Positions 14,401 through 25,267 of a stretch of 64,000 bases of DNA are shown one piece after another. How positions within the stretch are numbered: position 1 is the stretch's first letter; each line of letters begins with the position of its first letter. A program made the position numbers and the translations under genes. The stretch covers positions 66,437,277-66,501,276 of the forward strand of contig NC_087066.1 in the NCBI RefSeq assembly GCF_963678635.1. The letters run 5' to 3'. Source of the stretch: Symsagittifera roscoffensis. Its lineage: Eukaryota > Xenacoelomorpha > Acoela > Convolutidae. The notes beneath the pieces were generated by a model that saw only the letters and a list, made by a program, of their open reading frames with translations, made no database searches and had not been told where the DNA came from.

Positions 14401-16578
14401 TTTGCTCAAGTTAAATTATGCAGAGGGAACTGAAAAATTTGCATTAAGTAGTATGAGAAAGCTTGGAAGTTTTTCAGAGAATCTTTTCCAAAGACTGCTT
14501 TTTGTTCTCATAACTTCTTTCAACAGCCACAGGTTATTTGACGATTTCCATCTGTTTTGTCACAATTCGCAATTAGAAACATAAATTCTTGGGTAAATGT
14601 GTCTCGACGATTTTTTCTTCTTGAGTTGAAACGGTTGCTAGTGGGGTTATAACATAATTCAAACAAGGAGATCAGAAAAAAATTAGTTGTCTGAATTTGT
14701 AGTGAAAGTTACCTGACACCAACGTCTTAGTTCTAATCAATGTTTTGTACGACGGCTTCCTCGCTCACTCCAAACTTATCAAAAGCAGAAAACCAATTAA
14801 TCGAACATCAAAAATCTCAAAAGTTAACTTCCAGGTCTCGAGTTTATTATTCGGGTATTAAACCGATACTTTTCGTTAAAAATTTGTCATTTTTCTGGGC
14901 TTGGAGAACCGAAGTGAATTGAACAAATTTAATAATCAATAATTTTTATTTCAGAAAACCTCAAAAAAGTTAATAATATGGTTAGTTTTTTTGCGGACCA
15001 CTTTTCACTCCGAGAAACAAAAAAATAGTACTTGAAAAACGATACGCAAAAAAAACACGCTCCTGAAGTTTCTGGAAATTTTTTAAATAAACTTTTTGGT
15101 GATTTTTGTTCTCTATTGAGGTAAGATCTTGGTTTCGGTGCAAACTCTCAGTTGTGCAAATGTTAATAATTTTGAAAGTGATTCATGGCAAGTTTCTGGG
15201 TTTGTTTTTCCGTGAAAGTGACTGGACGATAAAGTTCTCAATTAGACACCTTATTCTAGTGCCAAGATTTCTGAACGAATTTTAAAATCTCCAGCTCAAA
15301 CAGTTTCTTATAGGGTTGTAACGACGATTCAAGCAAGGAGAACAAAAAAAGCAATGGTCTCTGTTTTTGTGGTGAAAGTTATCTAACACCAACTGGTCTT
15401 TATTCCTATCAATGTTTTGAACGACGGCTTCCTAGCTCACTCCAAAGTTTAAAAAAGCAGAAAATCAATTAGTCTCGAACAGCAAAAGTCTCGAAAGTTA
15501 TTTTCCAGGACTCGAATTTTTTATTCGGGGTTTTTTTTGACAATTGTATTCAAAATTTTATCTTTTTTCTTGGCTTGGAAAAGAAATGAATTGAACAAAT
15601 TTGGTTACCAGTAAATCATGTGTCAGAAAACCTAAAAATGTTTAGGAATGTTGATTTTTGTTATGACAAGCACTCAACACCCCGATAAACAAGAAGATAG
15701 TAAGAGAGAAATAATACGCAAAAAAATGCTTCTCAAGTTTACAAAAACTTGTTTTCGGTTCATTTCGTTAGAAAAAGTCCGTTTTGTCCGAATTTTATCT
15801 CAATCCACTTTTAGCGAAACATCAAGAAAACTAAGTAAAGTTTGGACATCAGGTAGTTGTAAGTTTTCCAGAAATTTTTTTTGTTTGAACTTTTCTGGAA
15901 AAGACATGCGGACTAAATAATATTTTAGGAATTACAATTATGAAGTGCAACCGTGAATTCTACCATAGTTTTATAGTTTTACATTTTATTTCAGTTTTTT
16001 TGCTCAAGTTAAATTATGCAGAGGGAACTGAAAAAATTGCATTAAGTAGTATGAGAAAGCTTGGAAGTTTTTCAGAGAATCTTTTCCAAAGACTGCTTTT
16101 TGTTCTCATAACTTCTTTCAACAGCCACAGGTTATTTGACGATTTCCATCTGTTTTGTCACAATTCGCAATTAGAAACATAAATTCTAGGGTAAATGTGT
16201 CTCGAGAATTTTTTCTTCTTGAGTTGAAACGGTTGCTAGTGGGGTTATAACATAATTCAAACAAGGAGATCAGAAAAAAATTAGTTGTCTGAATTTGTAG
16301 TGAAAGTTACCTGACACCAACGTCTTAGTTCTAATCAATGTTTTGTACGACGGCTTCCTCGCTCACTCCAAATTTATCAAAAGCAGAAAACCAATTAATC
16401 GAACACCAAAATCTCAAAAGTTAACTTCCAGGTCTCGAGTTTATTATTCTGGTATTAAACCGATACTTTTCGTTAAAAATTTGTCATTTTTCTGGGCTTG
16501 GAGAACCGAAGTGAATTGAACAAATTTAATAATCAATAACTTTTTTTTCAGAAAACCTCAAAAAAATTAATAATATGT
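11493..16578. repeat. 5086-bp higher-order repeat, copy 2
   Basis: Tandem duplicate of 6407-11492. All landmarks are displaced by exactly 5086 bases, including the minus-strand-open segment near 12717 and the long-unit blocks near 14358 and 15951. Its right edge continues normally into TTTAGTTTTTTTGCGG at 16579, the unrearranged arrangement. So this copy ends at the donor side of the unequal exchange. Confidence 0.88.
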
Positions 16579-19500
16579 TTAGTTTTTTTGCGGACCACTT
16601 TTCACTCCGAGAAACAAAAAAATAGTACTTGAAAAACGATACGCAAAAAAAACACGCTCCTGAAGTTTCTGGAAATTTTTTAAATAAACTTTTTGGTGAT
16701 TTTTGTTCTCTATTGAGGTAAGATCTTGGTTTCGATACAAACTCTCAGTTGTGCAAATGTTAATAATTTTGAAAGTGATTCATGGCAAGTTTCTGGGTTT
16801 GTTTTTCCGTGAAAGTGACTGGACGATAAAGTTCTCAATTAGAAACCTTATTCTAGTGCCAAGATTTCTGAACGAATTTTAAAATCTCCAGCTCAAACAG
16901 TTTCTTTTAGGGTTGTAACGACGATTCAAGCAAGGAGAACAAAAAAAGCAATGGTCTCTGTTTTTGTGGTGAAAATTATCTAACACCAACTGGTCTTTAT
17001 TCCTATCAATGTTTTGAACGACGGCTTCCTAGCTAACTCCAAAGTTTAAAAAAGCAGAAAATCAATTAGTCTCGAACAGCAAAAGTCTCGAAAATTATTT
17101 TCCAGGACTCGAATTTTTTATTCGGGTTTTTTTTTGACAATTGTATTCAAAATTTTATCTTTTTTCTTGGCTTGGAAAAGAAATGAATTGAACAAATTTG
17201 GTTACCAGTAATTCATGTGTCAGAAAACCTAAAAAATGATTAGGAATGTTGATTTTTGTTATGACAAGCACTCAACACCCCGATAAACAAGAAGATAGTA
17301 AGTGAGAAATAATACGCAAAAAAATGCTTCTCAAGTTTACGAAAACTTGTTTTCGGTTCATTTCGTTAGAAAAAGTCCGTTTTGTCCGAATTTTATCTCA
17401 ATCCACTTTTAGCGAAACATCAAGAAAACTAAGTAAACTTTGGACATCAGGTAGTTGTAAGTTTTCCAGAAATTTTTTTTGTTTGAACTTTTCTGGAAAA
17501 GACATGGGGACTAAATATTATTTTAGGAATTACAATTATGAAGTGCAACCGTGAATTCTACCATAGTTTTATAGTTTTCCATTTTATTTCAGTTTTTTGC
17601 TCAAGTTAAATTATGCAGAGGGAACTGAAAAATTTGCATTAAGTAGTATGAGAAAGCTTGGAAGTTTTTCAGAGAATCTTTTCCAAAGACTGCTTTTTGT
17701 TCTCATAACTTCTTTCAACAGCCACAGGTTATTTGACGATTTCCATCTGTTTTGTCACAATTCGCAATTAGAAACATAAATTCTTGGGTAAATGTGTCTC
17801 GACGATTTTTTCTTCTTGAGTTGAAACGGTTGCTAGTGGGGTTATAACATAATTCAAACAAGGAGATCAGAAAAAAATTAGTTGTCTGAATTTGTAGTGA
17901 AAGTTACCTGACACCAACGTCTTAGTTCTAATCAATGTTTTGTACGACGGCTTCCTCGCTCACTCCAAACTTATCAAAAGCAGAAAACCAATTAATCGAA
18001 CATCAAAAATCTCAAAAGTTAACTTCCAGGTCTCGAGTTTATTATTCGGGTATTAAACCGATACTTTTCGTTAAAAATTTGTCATTTTTCTGGGCTTGGA
18101 GAACCGAAGTGAATTGAACAAATTTAATAATCAATAATTTTTATTTCAGAAAACCTCAAAAAAGTTAATATTATGGTTAGTTTTTTTGCGGACCACTTTT
18201 CACTCCGAGAAACAAAAAAATAGTACTTGAAAAACGATACGCAAAAAAAACACGCTCCTGAAGTTTCTGGAAATTTTTTAAATAAACTTTTTGGTGATTT
18301 TTGTTCTCTATTGAGGTAAGATCTTGGTTTCGGTGCAAACTCTCAGTTGTGCAAATGTTAATAATTTTGAAAGTGATTCATGGCAAGTTTCTGGGTTTGT
18401 TTTTCCGTGAAAGTGACTGGACGATAAAGTTCTCAATTAGACACCTTATTCTAGTGCCAAGATTTCTGAACGAATTTTAAAATCTCCAGCTCAAACAGTT
18501 TCTTATAGGGTTGTAACGACGATTCAAGCAAGGAGAACAAAAAAAGCAATGGTCTCTGTTTTTGTGGTGAAAGTTATCTAACACCAACTGGTCTTTATTC
18601 CTATCAATGTTTTGAACGACGGCTTCCTAGCTCACTCCAAAGTTTAAAAAAGCAGAAAATCAATTAGTCTCGAACAGCAAAAGTCTCGAAAGTTATTTTC
18701 CAGGACTCGAATTTTTTATTCGGGGTTTTTTTTGACAATTGTATTCAAAATTTTATCTTTTTTCTTGGCTTGGAAAAGAAATGAATTGAACAAATTTGGT
18801 TACCAAAAAATCATGTGTCAGAAAACCTAAAAATGTTTAGGAATGTTGATTTTTGTTATGACAAGCACTCAACACCCCGATAAACAAGAAGATAGTAAGA
18901 GAGAAATAATACGCAAAAAAATGCTTCTCAAGTTTACAAAAACTTGTTTTCGGTTCATTTCGTTAGAAAAAGTCCGTTTTGTCCGAATTTTATCTCAATC
19001 CACTTTTAGCGAAACATCAAGAAAACTAAGTAAAGTTTGGACATCAGGTAGTTGTAAGTTTTCCAGAAATTTTTTTTGTTTGAACTTTTCTGGAAAAGAC
19101 ATGCGGACTAAATAATATTTTAGGAATTACAATTATGAAGTGCAACCGTGAATTCTACCATAGTTTTATAGTTTTACATTTTATTTCAGTTTTTTTGCTC
19201 AAGTTAAATTATGCAGAGGGAACTGAAAAAATTGCATTAAGTAGTATGAGAAAGCTTGGAAGTTTTTCAGAGAATCTTTTCCAAAGACTGCTTTTTGTTC
19301 TCATAACTTCTTTCAACAGCCACAGGTTATTTGACAATTTCCAGCTGTTTTGTCACAATTCGCAATTAGAAACATAAATTCTAGGGTAAATGTGTCTCGA
19401 CGATTTTTCCTTCTTGAGTTGAAACGGTTGTTAGTGGGGTTATAACATAATTCAAACAAGGAGATCAGAAAAAAATTAGTTGTGTCTGAATTTGTAGTGA

Positions 19501-19782
19501 AAGTTACCTGACACCAACGTCTTAGTTCTAATCAATGTTTTGGTAAGACGGCTTCCTCGCTCACTCCAATTTTAACAAAAGCAGAAAACCAATTAATCGA
19601 ACATCAAAAATCTCAAAAGTTAACTTCCAGGTCTCGAGTTTATTCTTCGGGTATTTAACCGATACTTTTCGTTAAAAATTTGTCATTTTTCTGGGCTTGG
19701 AGAACCGAAGTGAATTGAACAAATTTATTGATCAATAATTTTTATTTCAGAAAACCTCAAAAAAATTAATAATATGGTTAGT
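16579..19782. repeat. Two 1.6-kb short-long satellite dimers
   Basis: The landmark TTTTTTTGCGGACC occurs at about 14988, 16583 and 18181, with a one-base variant near 19783. The spacing is close to 1600, the sum of one short and one long unit. This stretch also matches the preceding sequence at an offset of 3195 bases, two dimers. No gene is seen. Confidence 0.85.
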
Positions 19783-21106
19783 TTTTTTGCGAACCACTTT
19801 TCACTCCGAGAAACAAAAAAATAGTACTTGAAAAACGATACGCAAAAAAAACGCTCCTGAAGTTTCTGGAAATTTTTTTAATAAACTTTTTGGTGATTTT
19901 TGTTCTCTATTGAGATAAGATCTTGGTTTCGGTGCAAACTCTCAGTTGTGCAAATGTTAATAATTTTGAAATCGATTTATGGCAAGTTTCTCGGTTTGTT
20001 TTTCTGTGAAAGTGATCAGGCGATTAAGCTCTCAATTAGACGCGTTATTTTAGGCTTAAGATTAAAAAACATTTTTTTAAAAAATCTCTTGCTCAAACAG
20101 TTTTTTTATAGGGTTGTAACGACGATTCAAGCAATGAGAACAAAAAAGCAATGGTCTCTAGTGTTGTGGTGAAAGTTGTCTAACACCAACTGGTTTGAAT
20201 TCTGATCAATGTTTTGTACGACGGCTTCCTCGCCCACTCCAAATTCTTTAAAACAGCAGAAAAGCAGTTAGTCACGAACAGCAAAAATCTTGAAAGTTAA
20301 TCTACAGGACTCGAGTTTTTTATTCGGGTATTTTGTCGTTATTTTATTAAGAGATTTATCATTTTTCTTGTCTTGGAAAAGAAGTGAATTGAACAAATTT
20401 GGTTTCCGATAATTTTTGTGCCAGAAAACCTCAAAAAAATCCAAGTATATGGCTGAATTTTTAATGATATCTACTTAGAACGCCGAGAAACAAAAACATA
20501 AAACTTGAAAAATGATACGCAAAGAAATGCTTCTCAAGTTTACGGGAACTTGTTTTGCTTTTGGTTAAAAAAAAGTCAGTTTTGTCCGTTTTTCTTATCT
20601 CAATCCACTTTAAGCGAAACATGGATGAAACTAAGTAAAGTTTGGAAATCAGGTAGTTAAAAAATTTCAAGTTAATTTTTGTTGCTTGAACTTTTTTGGA
20701 AGTGACCTGGGAATTAAATAATATTAAATTAGGAATCACAATTACAAAGTGCAACAGTGAATTCTACCATAGTATTAAAGCTTACAATTTTATTTTTTTG
20801 GTGTTTCGGTCAAGTTGAGTTATGCAGCGCGACCCGAAAAATTTTCATAAAATAGAATCAGAATGTTTGGAAGTTTTTGAAGGAATCTTTTTCAGAGACT
20901 GGATTTTGTTCTCATAACTTCTTTCAACGGCCAGATTTTTTTGAGGATTTCAGCTGTTTTGCCACAATTCTCAATTAGAAACAAATTCTAGGGTTAAGGT
21001 GTCTCAACGATTTTTTCAGCTTGAGTCAAAACAGTTGCTAGTAGGGTTATAACAAAATTCAAACAAGATCAGAAAAAAATCAGTTGTCTCTAAATTTGTA
21101 GTGAAA
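19783..21106. repeat. Diverged terminal satellite units
   Basis: Recognisable short and long units continue but carry many substitutions and small indels compared with the interior of the array. Examples are the ACGACGGCTTCCTCGCCCACTCC box near 20219 and the degenerate long-unit block near 20755. Older sequence at the array edge fits a centre-homogenised, edge-diverged satellite. The array ends inside a unit at GTAGTGAAAG. Confidence 0.8.
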
Positions 21107-21509
21107 GAGGCAGAGTCTGAACTTGAGAAACGCACTGCTGGAAGGCTCAGTTGCTTTTGGTGGATCAATTAAAGTTTTCGAATGTGTGCGGAGACTTGGC
21201 AACAGGTGTGGTGTTCAAATCAATTAAGTTTTTTTTCCAAACATAAAAACTGCCTTTTTAACGAATAGTTTCTAGTGAATGCAATTTAATTTTTATCAGA
21301 GTTTGATTGACTACAGCTAAAGCTACTCAACGCAAAGCATATCTTGCGATAACAGAAGTAGAAGTGATTAAACAATCTTAAACATTATGTATCAATTCGC
21401 CAGCATGCTGAGATTAAGTGAGCCAGAGATAGGTGTAGTTTTAAATTGAATGACGATTATCAGAGTATTAGAGATGTACCGGAATCCGGAATTTCGTCCA
21501 ATTTTGCAA
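21107..21509. other. Unique host sequence without an identified gene
   Basis: About 400 bases that do not match the satellite. The first 120 bases hold a 40-codon open stretch on the plus strand ending TAA near 21230, too short to assign. GAGATGTACCGGAATCCGG near 21472 resembles the end of a DNA transposon, but I see no matching inverted end. I can support no gene here. Confidence 0.5.
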
Positions 21510-21769
21510 CTATTCCAATTCGAGAATCCGATAAAAAAGACCGGATAATTCTTTTAAAATCATTTCCGCTGACTTGTCCAATTATCATCTCAACAACTTA
21601 TTCTTAGTAGCATCCTAGACTTTGAAAGTTATTCAGCTCTTACTTTCTAAAATTGCCAGAATATAGATTTGATTATATCTTGTTCGGGTAATCACTACAA
21701 CGCAAGGACATGTGAAGGATGCAAAGGAATGTTCCAGCGCTCAGTTAAGTTGAAAATGACATACAAATG
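21510..21769 (+). pseudogene. Duplicated fragment of the nuclear-receptor DNA-binding exon
   Basis: This 260-bp segment is a near copy of 22325-22583. It covers the end of the intron and the first part of the receptor exon, including the AATCACTACAACGCAAGG and ACATGTGAAGGATGC stretches that encode the first zinc-finger knuckle. The intron acceptor present in the other copy (TTGTCCAG) is changed here to TTGTTCGG. The coding part has substitutions, so KRS becomes QRS. Homology stops in the middle of the exon, where the sequence runs straight into satellite (GAAACTTGTTATATAAA). It is therefore a dead fragment created by local duplication with satellite placed between the copies. Confidence 0.8.
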
Positions 21770-22280
21770 GAAACTTGTTATATAAATTTTTTGGTGATTT
21801 TTCTTCTCTACTGAGGTAAAATCATTGTTACGGCGCAAACTCAGTTGTGCAAATGTTAATAATTTTGAAAGTGATTCATGGCAAGTTTCTGGGTTTGTTT
21901 TTCCGTGAAAGTGACTGGACGATAAAGTTCTCAATTAGACACCCTTTTCTAGTGCCAACATTTCTGAACGAATTTTAAAATCTCCAGCTCAAACAGTTTC
22001 TTAAAGGGTTGTATTGACGATGCAAGCAGTGAGAACAAAGGAGCAATGGTCTCTGTTTTTGTAGTGAAAGTTATCTAACACCAACCGGTCTCAATTCCAA
22101 TCCATGTTTTGGACGACGGCTTCCTAGCTCACTCCAAGTTTGAAAAAAAAGCAGAAAATCAATTAGTTGAACAATAAAAATCTCAAAAATTGACTTCCAG
22201 GTCTCGGTTTTATTTTAAATTTGGGTATTTAATCAATAATTTTGTTAAAAATTTGTCATTTTTCTGGGCTTGGAGAAAAA
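21770..22280. repeat. Satellite short unit inserted between the two receptor copies
   Basis: The sequence returns to the short-unit family (AGTGATTCATGGCAAGTTTC and GTTTTTCCGTGAAAGTGACT near 21880-21920, and the box GGACGACGGCTTCCT near 22111). It stops inside a unit at about 22278. A short irregular stretch follows in which CACAGCTATT is repeated three times, before the second receptor copy starts at 22325. Confidence 0.82.
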
Positions 22281-22501
22281 TGTCAAATTTCACAGCTATT
22301 TCACAGCTATTCTAAATTTTACAGCTATTCCAATTCGAGAATCCGATAAAAAGACCGGATAATTCCTTCAAAATCAATTCCGCTGACTTGTCCAATTATC
22401 ATCTCAACAACTTATTCTTAGTAGCATCCTAGATGTTGAAAGTTATTCAGCTCTTACTTTCTAAAATTGCCAGAATATAGATTTAATTATATCTTGTCCA
22501 G

Positions 22502-23477
22502 ATAATCACTACAACGCAAGGACATGTGAAGGATGCAAAGGAATCTTCAAGCGCTCAGTTAAGTTGAAAATGACATACAAATGTAAACATCTTAACAACC
22601 AAGATGCGCTCGACTCTGCTGAAAAACAAGAAATCAAATGCAAAATAAACAGAATTACAAAGAATAATTGTCAGAAGTGTCGCTTTGACCTATGCATTGT
22701 GAGTGGTATGTCCGAGTACTTTATAAGGACTAAAAGTGTTACATCAAATGCGCCAACCGCCATCTTAGCTCAAGACTCTAACATAAACAAACATATCTAC
22801 TCTCTCGAGATTGATGATAGGATTCTGTTAGAGCAACAAACGTCAATTGGGGCACAAAAAGTTCCATCGGGAAAAAGTGAGCTGCCAATCGAAGATGCTT
22901 CCCAAATATTTAACTCAGAAATGGCTGGTCTGGCATTGTCAGCTTACGAAAAATTCAATGAAATCGTGCAGTGGTCACTGCTAGTACTGGGATACTCAAA
23001 AATACCTCAGCCAGATCAACTGACATTTCTCAAAACTACATTTGGAGGTCAATGCAATTTGAAGAAAAACTGAAATTTTCACTTGGAAAAATTATTTCGA
23101 AAAATGATTGCGTCAGAAAAGACCTCGGTGTCGATGTTATTTGCTTTTTGTTTTCTTTCGTAAAAAATGCGAAGGAGTTGAACATAGACATGCACGAGTT
23201 CGCGATTATCCAGGCCATATTGCTGACTTTTGCAAGATGTTCAAATGTGCATTCTAGCGCCCAAAAAGATGCCAGTGAAATTCAAAATCGAATGATGCAG
23301 TGCCTCAGAAGACACGTTAAGACTTTTTATGCTTTAGATGTTGTTCGATACTGTACAATTACTCAACTTTTATCAGAAGTTAAAGGAGTCAATTTGAGAA
23401 TTATGGATTGCTTCTTTTCGGCTGCAATCAATGGCTGTATACCACTAACTGACTTTGTCGTTTCTTACATAACCTAA
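22502..23477 (+). pseudogene. Nuclear hormone receptor, NR4A-like, truncated with one frameshift
   Basis: Encodes a zinc-finger transcription factor of the nuclear receptor superfamily. The exon starts after a good acceptor (TTGTCCAG at 22494-22501) in phase with NHYNARTCEGCKGIFKRS, the end of zinc finger 1 and the P-box helix. The upstream exon with the first two zinc cysteines is not in the window. Finger 2 (CKINRITKNNCQKCRFDLC, then GM) is intact at its end, but 18 residues separate its first two cysteines instead of the usual five or so. An RTKS stretch after the DBD and EIQNRMMQCLRRHV in the ligand-binding domain point to the NR4A/NHR-6 group; NR2 is an alternative. The frame changes at about 23045-23055 (a one-base loss) between LTFLKTTF and the LBD helices. 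The C-terminus ends without a recognisable AF-2 helix. Probably a pseudogene, unless the frameshift is a sequence error. Confidence 0.72.
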
Positions 23478-23727
23478 ATTTTGAGGCTGAAACTAAAAAA
23501 ACAACTGAAGGTGAGTTTTTTTTTCAAAATACCGAATGTTTTGTTCAAATTATACAGTTATCCAGCGAATCATAAGTGTTTTGTCCATAGTCAGTTAAAC
23601 TTCGGTTTTCCATTAATTTAAAATTATTTCCTTTACAATGATTCCTAATTCATACCGGGGCTGCATGGATACTTATTCTATGAGCAGCGTAGTTTGCTGA
23701 AATGATCAGCTAGATCACCCATAGGTT
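23478..23727. other. 3' flank of the receptor gene, no further gene seen
   Basis: About 250 bases of non-satellite sequence after the receptor stop codon. AAGGTGAGTTTTTTTTTC at 23509 looks like a 5' splice site and could mark a lost downstream exon junction. I see no coding stretch, RNA gene or clear poly(A) signal. Satellite sequence resumes at about 23728 (GTTAATTAAATTTTTTGTG). Confidence 0.5.
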
Positions 23728-23952
23728 AATTAAATTTTTTGTGATTTTCTTCTTCTCTACTGAGCTAATATCATAGTTACGGCGCAAACTCTCAGTTGTT
23801 CAAATATTGTTGATTTTGTAAGTAATTTACGGCAAGCTTCTCGGTTTGTTTTTCTGTGAAAGTGACTGGGCGATTAGGTTCTCAATTAGACACCTTATTC
23901 TAGGGCTAAGAGTTGTGAACGATTTTTTTTTCTTCAGCTGGTAGTGTTGTAG
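23728..23952. repeat. Satellite fragment holding the retroelement target site
   Basis: A piece of the short unit (TTCTCTACTGAGCTAATATCA through CTCAATTAGACACC) ends at GTTGTAG, directly against the left LTR. On the far side of the element, satellite resumes with GTAACGACGATTCAAGC. Intact units read GTTGTAACGACGATTC here, so the element integrated within this GTTGTAACG site. A 4-base target duplication, GTA(A/G), is visible with one mismatch. Confidence 0.78.
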
Positions 23953-24115
23953 TATTCTGAGCTAGCAACACTATGTGCGCGTGACAAAACGCTTGCTAGG
24001 AATAAAGGGTCCTTTCTACTTTCTATCTTAGAAAGTAAATCTAAAATTTGCTGAGAAATTTTTGTTAGAAAATAAGTTAGTATGAATTTACAGCAAGTTG
24101 CCTTTTGACTCAGTA

Positions 24116-24121
24116 TTTATT
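24116..24121 (-). terminator. LTR poly(A) signal AATAAA
   Basis: Sense-strand AATAAA lies about 175 bases downstream of the LTR TATA box, the expected place for the R-region polyadenylation signal. The same hexamer is at 36712-36717 and 41817-41822 in the other two LTRs. Confidence 0.6.
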
Positions 24122-24295
24122 TTAAGGGTGAGATTAGAGATATTTTACTGAGAATGGATATTATTTTAGAGAATGGTTGGGGTGGTTGAAGAGAGTGGTG
24201 TTGGTATTTGGTGAGAATTTGTTGTAGTAATAGAGAGGGAGGTGGTGATGTTAGAAGAGATTTTGTTGGGTATGAATTCCCGTAGTTTTGAGCTT

Positions 24296-24305
24296 CTATT
24301 TATAC
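24296..24305 (-). promoter_or_regulatory. LTR TATA box (GTATAAATAG)
   Basis: In sense the LTR reads GAGTATAAATAGAAGC, a strong TATA element. It is present in all three LTRs (also 36892-36901 and 41997-42006). Transcription would start about 25-30 bases further left, leaving U3 on the right with the palindromic boxes. The element mRNA then runs through gag and pol. Confidence 0.7.
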
Positions 24306-24380
24306 TCAGATGGGAAATCGTACCACTTTTCGTATCAAATGAGAAGTTACTTCTTAACTTCGTATTCTCTATTCGTTCAT

Positions 24381-24425
24381 TCGTATTTTACGAGAAGAAT
24401 GTTTCGTATGCTCGTATTTTACGAG
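24381..24425. promoter_or_regulatory. Repeated palindromic box in U3 (CGTATTTTACG)
   Basis: Two copies of a box lie 75-120 bases upstream of the TATA box. The second is the near-perfect palindrome CTCGTATTTTACGAG (24411-24425: CTCGTA, three T, TACGAG). The first, at 24381-24393, is TCGTATTTTACGA. Both occur at matching places in the other LTRs. A symmetric, duplicated box upstream of TATA looks like a dimeric transcription-factor site. The factor is unknown. Confidence 0.5.
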
Positions 24426-24625
24426 AGGAATTGTTATTAATCGCATTGAACGAAAATAGCCGTTTCAATTCTCAATGCTTAAAACGTTATACGAATTATT
24501 CCAATAGCATTTCCCTTCCTTTTGCAAGGGAATAAAAACATATTTATTTTGTGGTGGCGGCGGCGTCACACTTTGTGAGCGCAATAAAATAAGTCATGTT
24601 TCTGTTTCTATTTGAAATCAGAACA

Positions 24626-25267
24626 TATCCATCCTCCTATTTGGAGAGGAACAAAACTAAAACTTTCATTTTTTACTTTTACTTGAATAGTAGGGTAATT
24701 GTTGATCATCAAAGCTTTTTATTTCAATCTCATGAAGTTTGTTCAATAGTTTGTTGGTTAAGATAGGTAGCAGATGTTATTGAACATCTGATACTTTGAG
24801 TCAGGCTTGAATGAATATAAATACATCAGTTACATTTATAATTCAAAATAGAGTTTACACAACCAAGAGATTTAACTATAAAATTAAGTACATCAAAATT
24901 ATTTGTTTCAAAAGTTTGAAGGTTTGTTTAATTCCTTGAACATTCTTTTCTCGAAGTTTCCTTTTCTTCTTGAAGTATGTGAAGTGAGTGTCCATATGCG
25001 TAATAGGGGGAGGTTTGGTTCATACAAAAGGGTGTATTTTTTGTTTTTTGTTTTTTTATAATAAAAATCAAAATTGTTGGAATAGGCAAAAATAATAGCT
25101 ATACTACATAGCTAAGTAAAATGAAAGGATAAATTTTTAAATGAAAGGATATTCAAGAAAGGAATTAGTTATGGAGTACATTTTTTTATGGGGTGATAGG
25201 CTTCTAATTTAAAACGGTTGATTAATGGAATCAAAGCATAATTGAGATCCATATCGAAGCCGGGATT
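24626..25267. other. Element 3' untranslated region with purine tract
   Basis: Immediately inside the 3' LTR the sense strand reads AGGAGGATGGATA (24626-24638), a purine-rich tract where plus-strand DNA synthesis would be primed. The rest is AT-rich and has no ORF that I can support. Confidence 0.55.

Larger units (their letters stand above)
1..21106. repeat. Left satellite array (678-bp and 925-bp related units)
   Basis: The whole stretch is made of diverged and near-identical copies of one monomer family. Every unit carries the box ACGACGGCTTCCT followed by a CTCACTCC-like tail (for example near 217, 1143, 1560, 2237, 2917, 3592, 4271). The short unit (about 678 bp) also carries GTTTTTCCGTGAAAGTGACT. 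The long unit (about 925 bp) instead carries a GTGCAACCGTGAATTCTACC block. The two alternate as 1.6-kb dimers in much of the array. ORFs of 60-97 codons recur at the repeat spacing, change frame with small indels and resemble no protein family, so I treat them as chance openings. The edge at about 21106 is where the monomer sequence stops abruptly. Confidence 0.93.
23953..24625 (-). repeat. 3' LTR of the retrotransposon
   Basis: Matches 36548-37218 and 41653-42323 over their full length, from TATTCTGAGCTAGC to AAATCAGAACA on the plus strand (673 bp). It differs from the other two at scattered bases and by an extra GCG in the GTGGCGGCGGCGTC stretch. It contains a TATA box, an AATAAA signal and palindromic boxes listed separately. 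Inside the element it is followed by a purine-rich tract in sense. Confidence 0.93.

Noticed and set aside
445..19377. Recurring 60-97-codon plus-strand ORFs in the left array (for example at 445, 737, 8040, 9043, 10562, 15648)
   Set aside because: They recur only because the satellite recurs, carry poly-Phe/Lys composition, change frame between units and show no domain. No promoter or splice structure supports them.
1..21106. tRNA or Pol III genes in the monomers
   Set aside because: No stretch fits both A-box and B-box spacing, and no cloverleaf could be drawn around the conserved box.
21465..21520. hAT-like transposon end (GAGATGTACCGGAATCCGG)
   Set aside because: No matching inverted terminal sequence, target duplication or transposase is visible in the window.
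23046..23066. A tiny intron at the receptor frame change
   Set aside because: The only GT...AG pair nearby spans about 20 bases, too short to be spliced. A one-base deletion is simpler.
24440..24620. piRNA (21U) promoter motif, from CCGTTTCAATT and CTGTTTCTATT in the LTR
   Set aside because: Only near matches to the core, with no consistent downstream T at the expected distance. A short AT-rich motif arises easily by chance.
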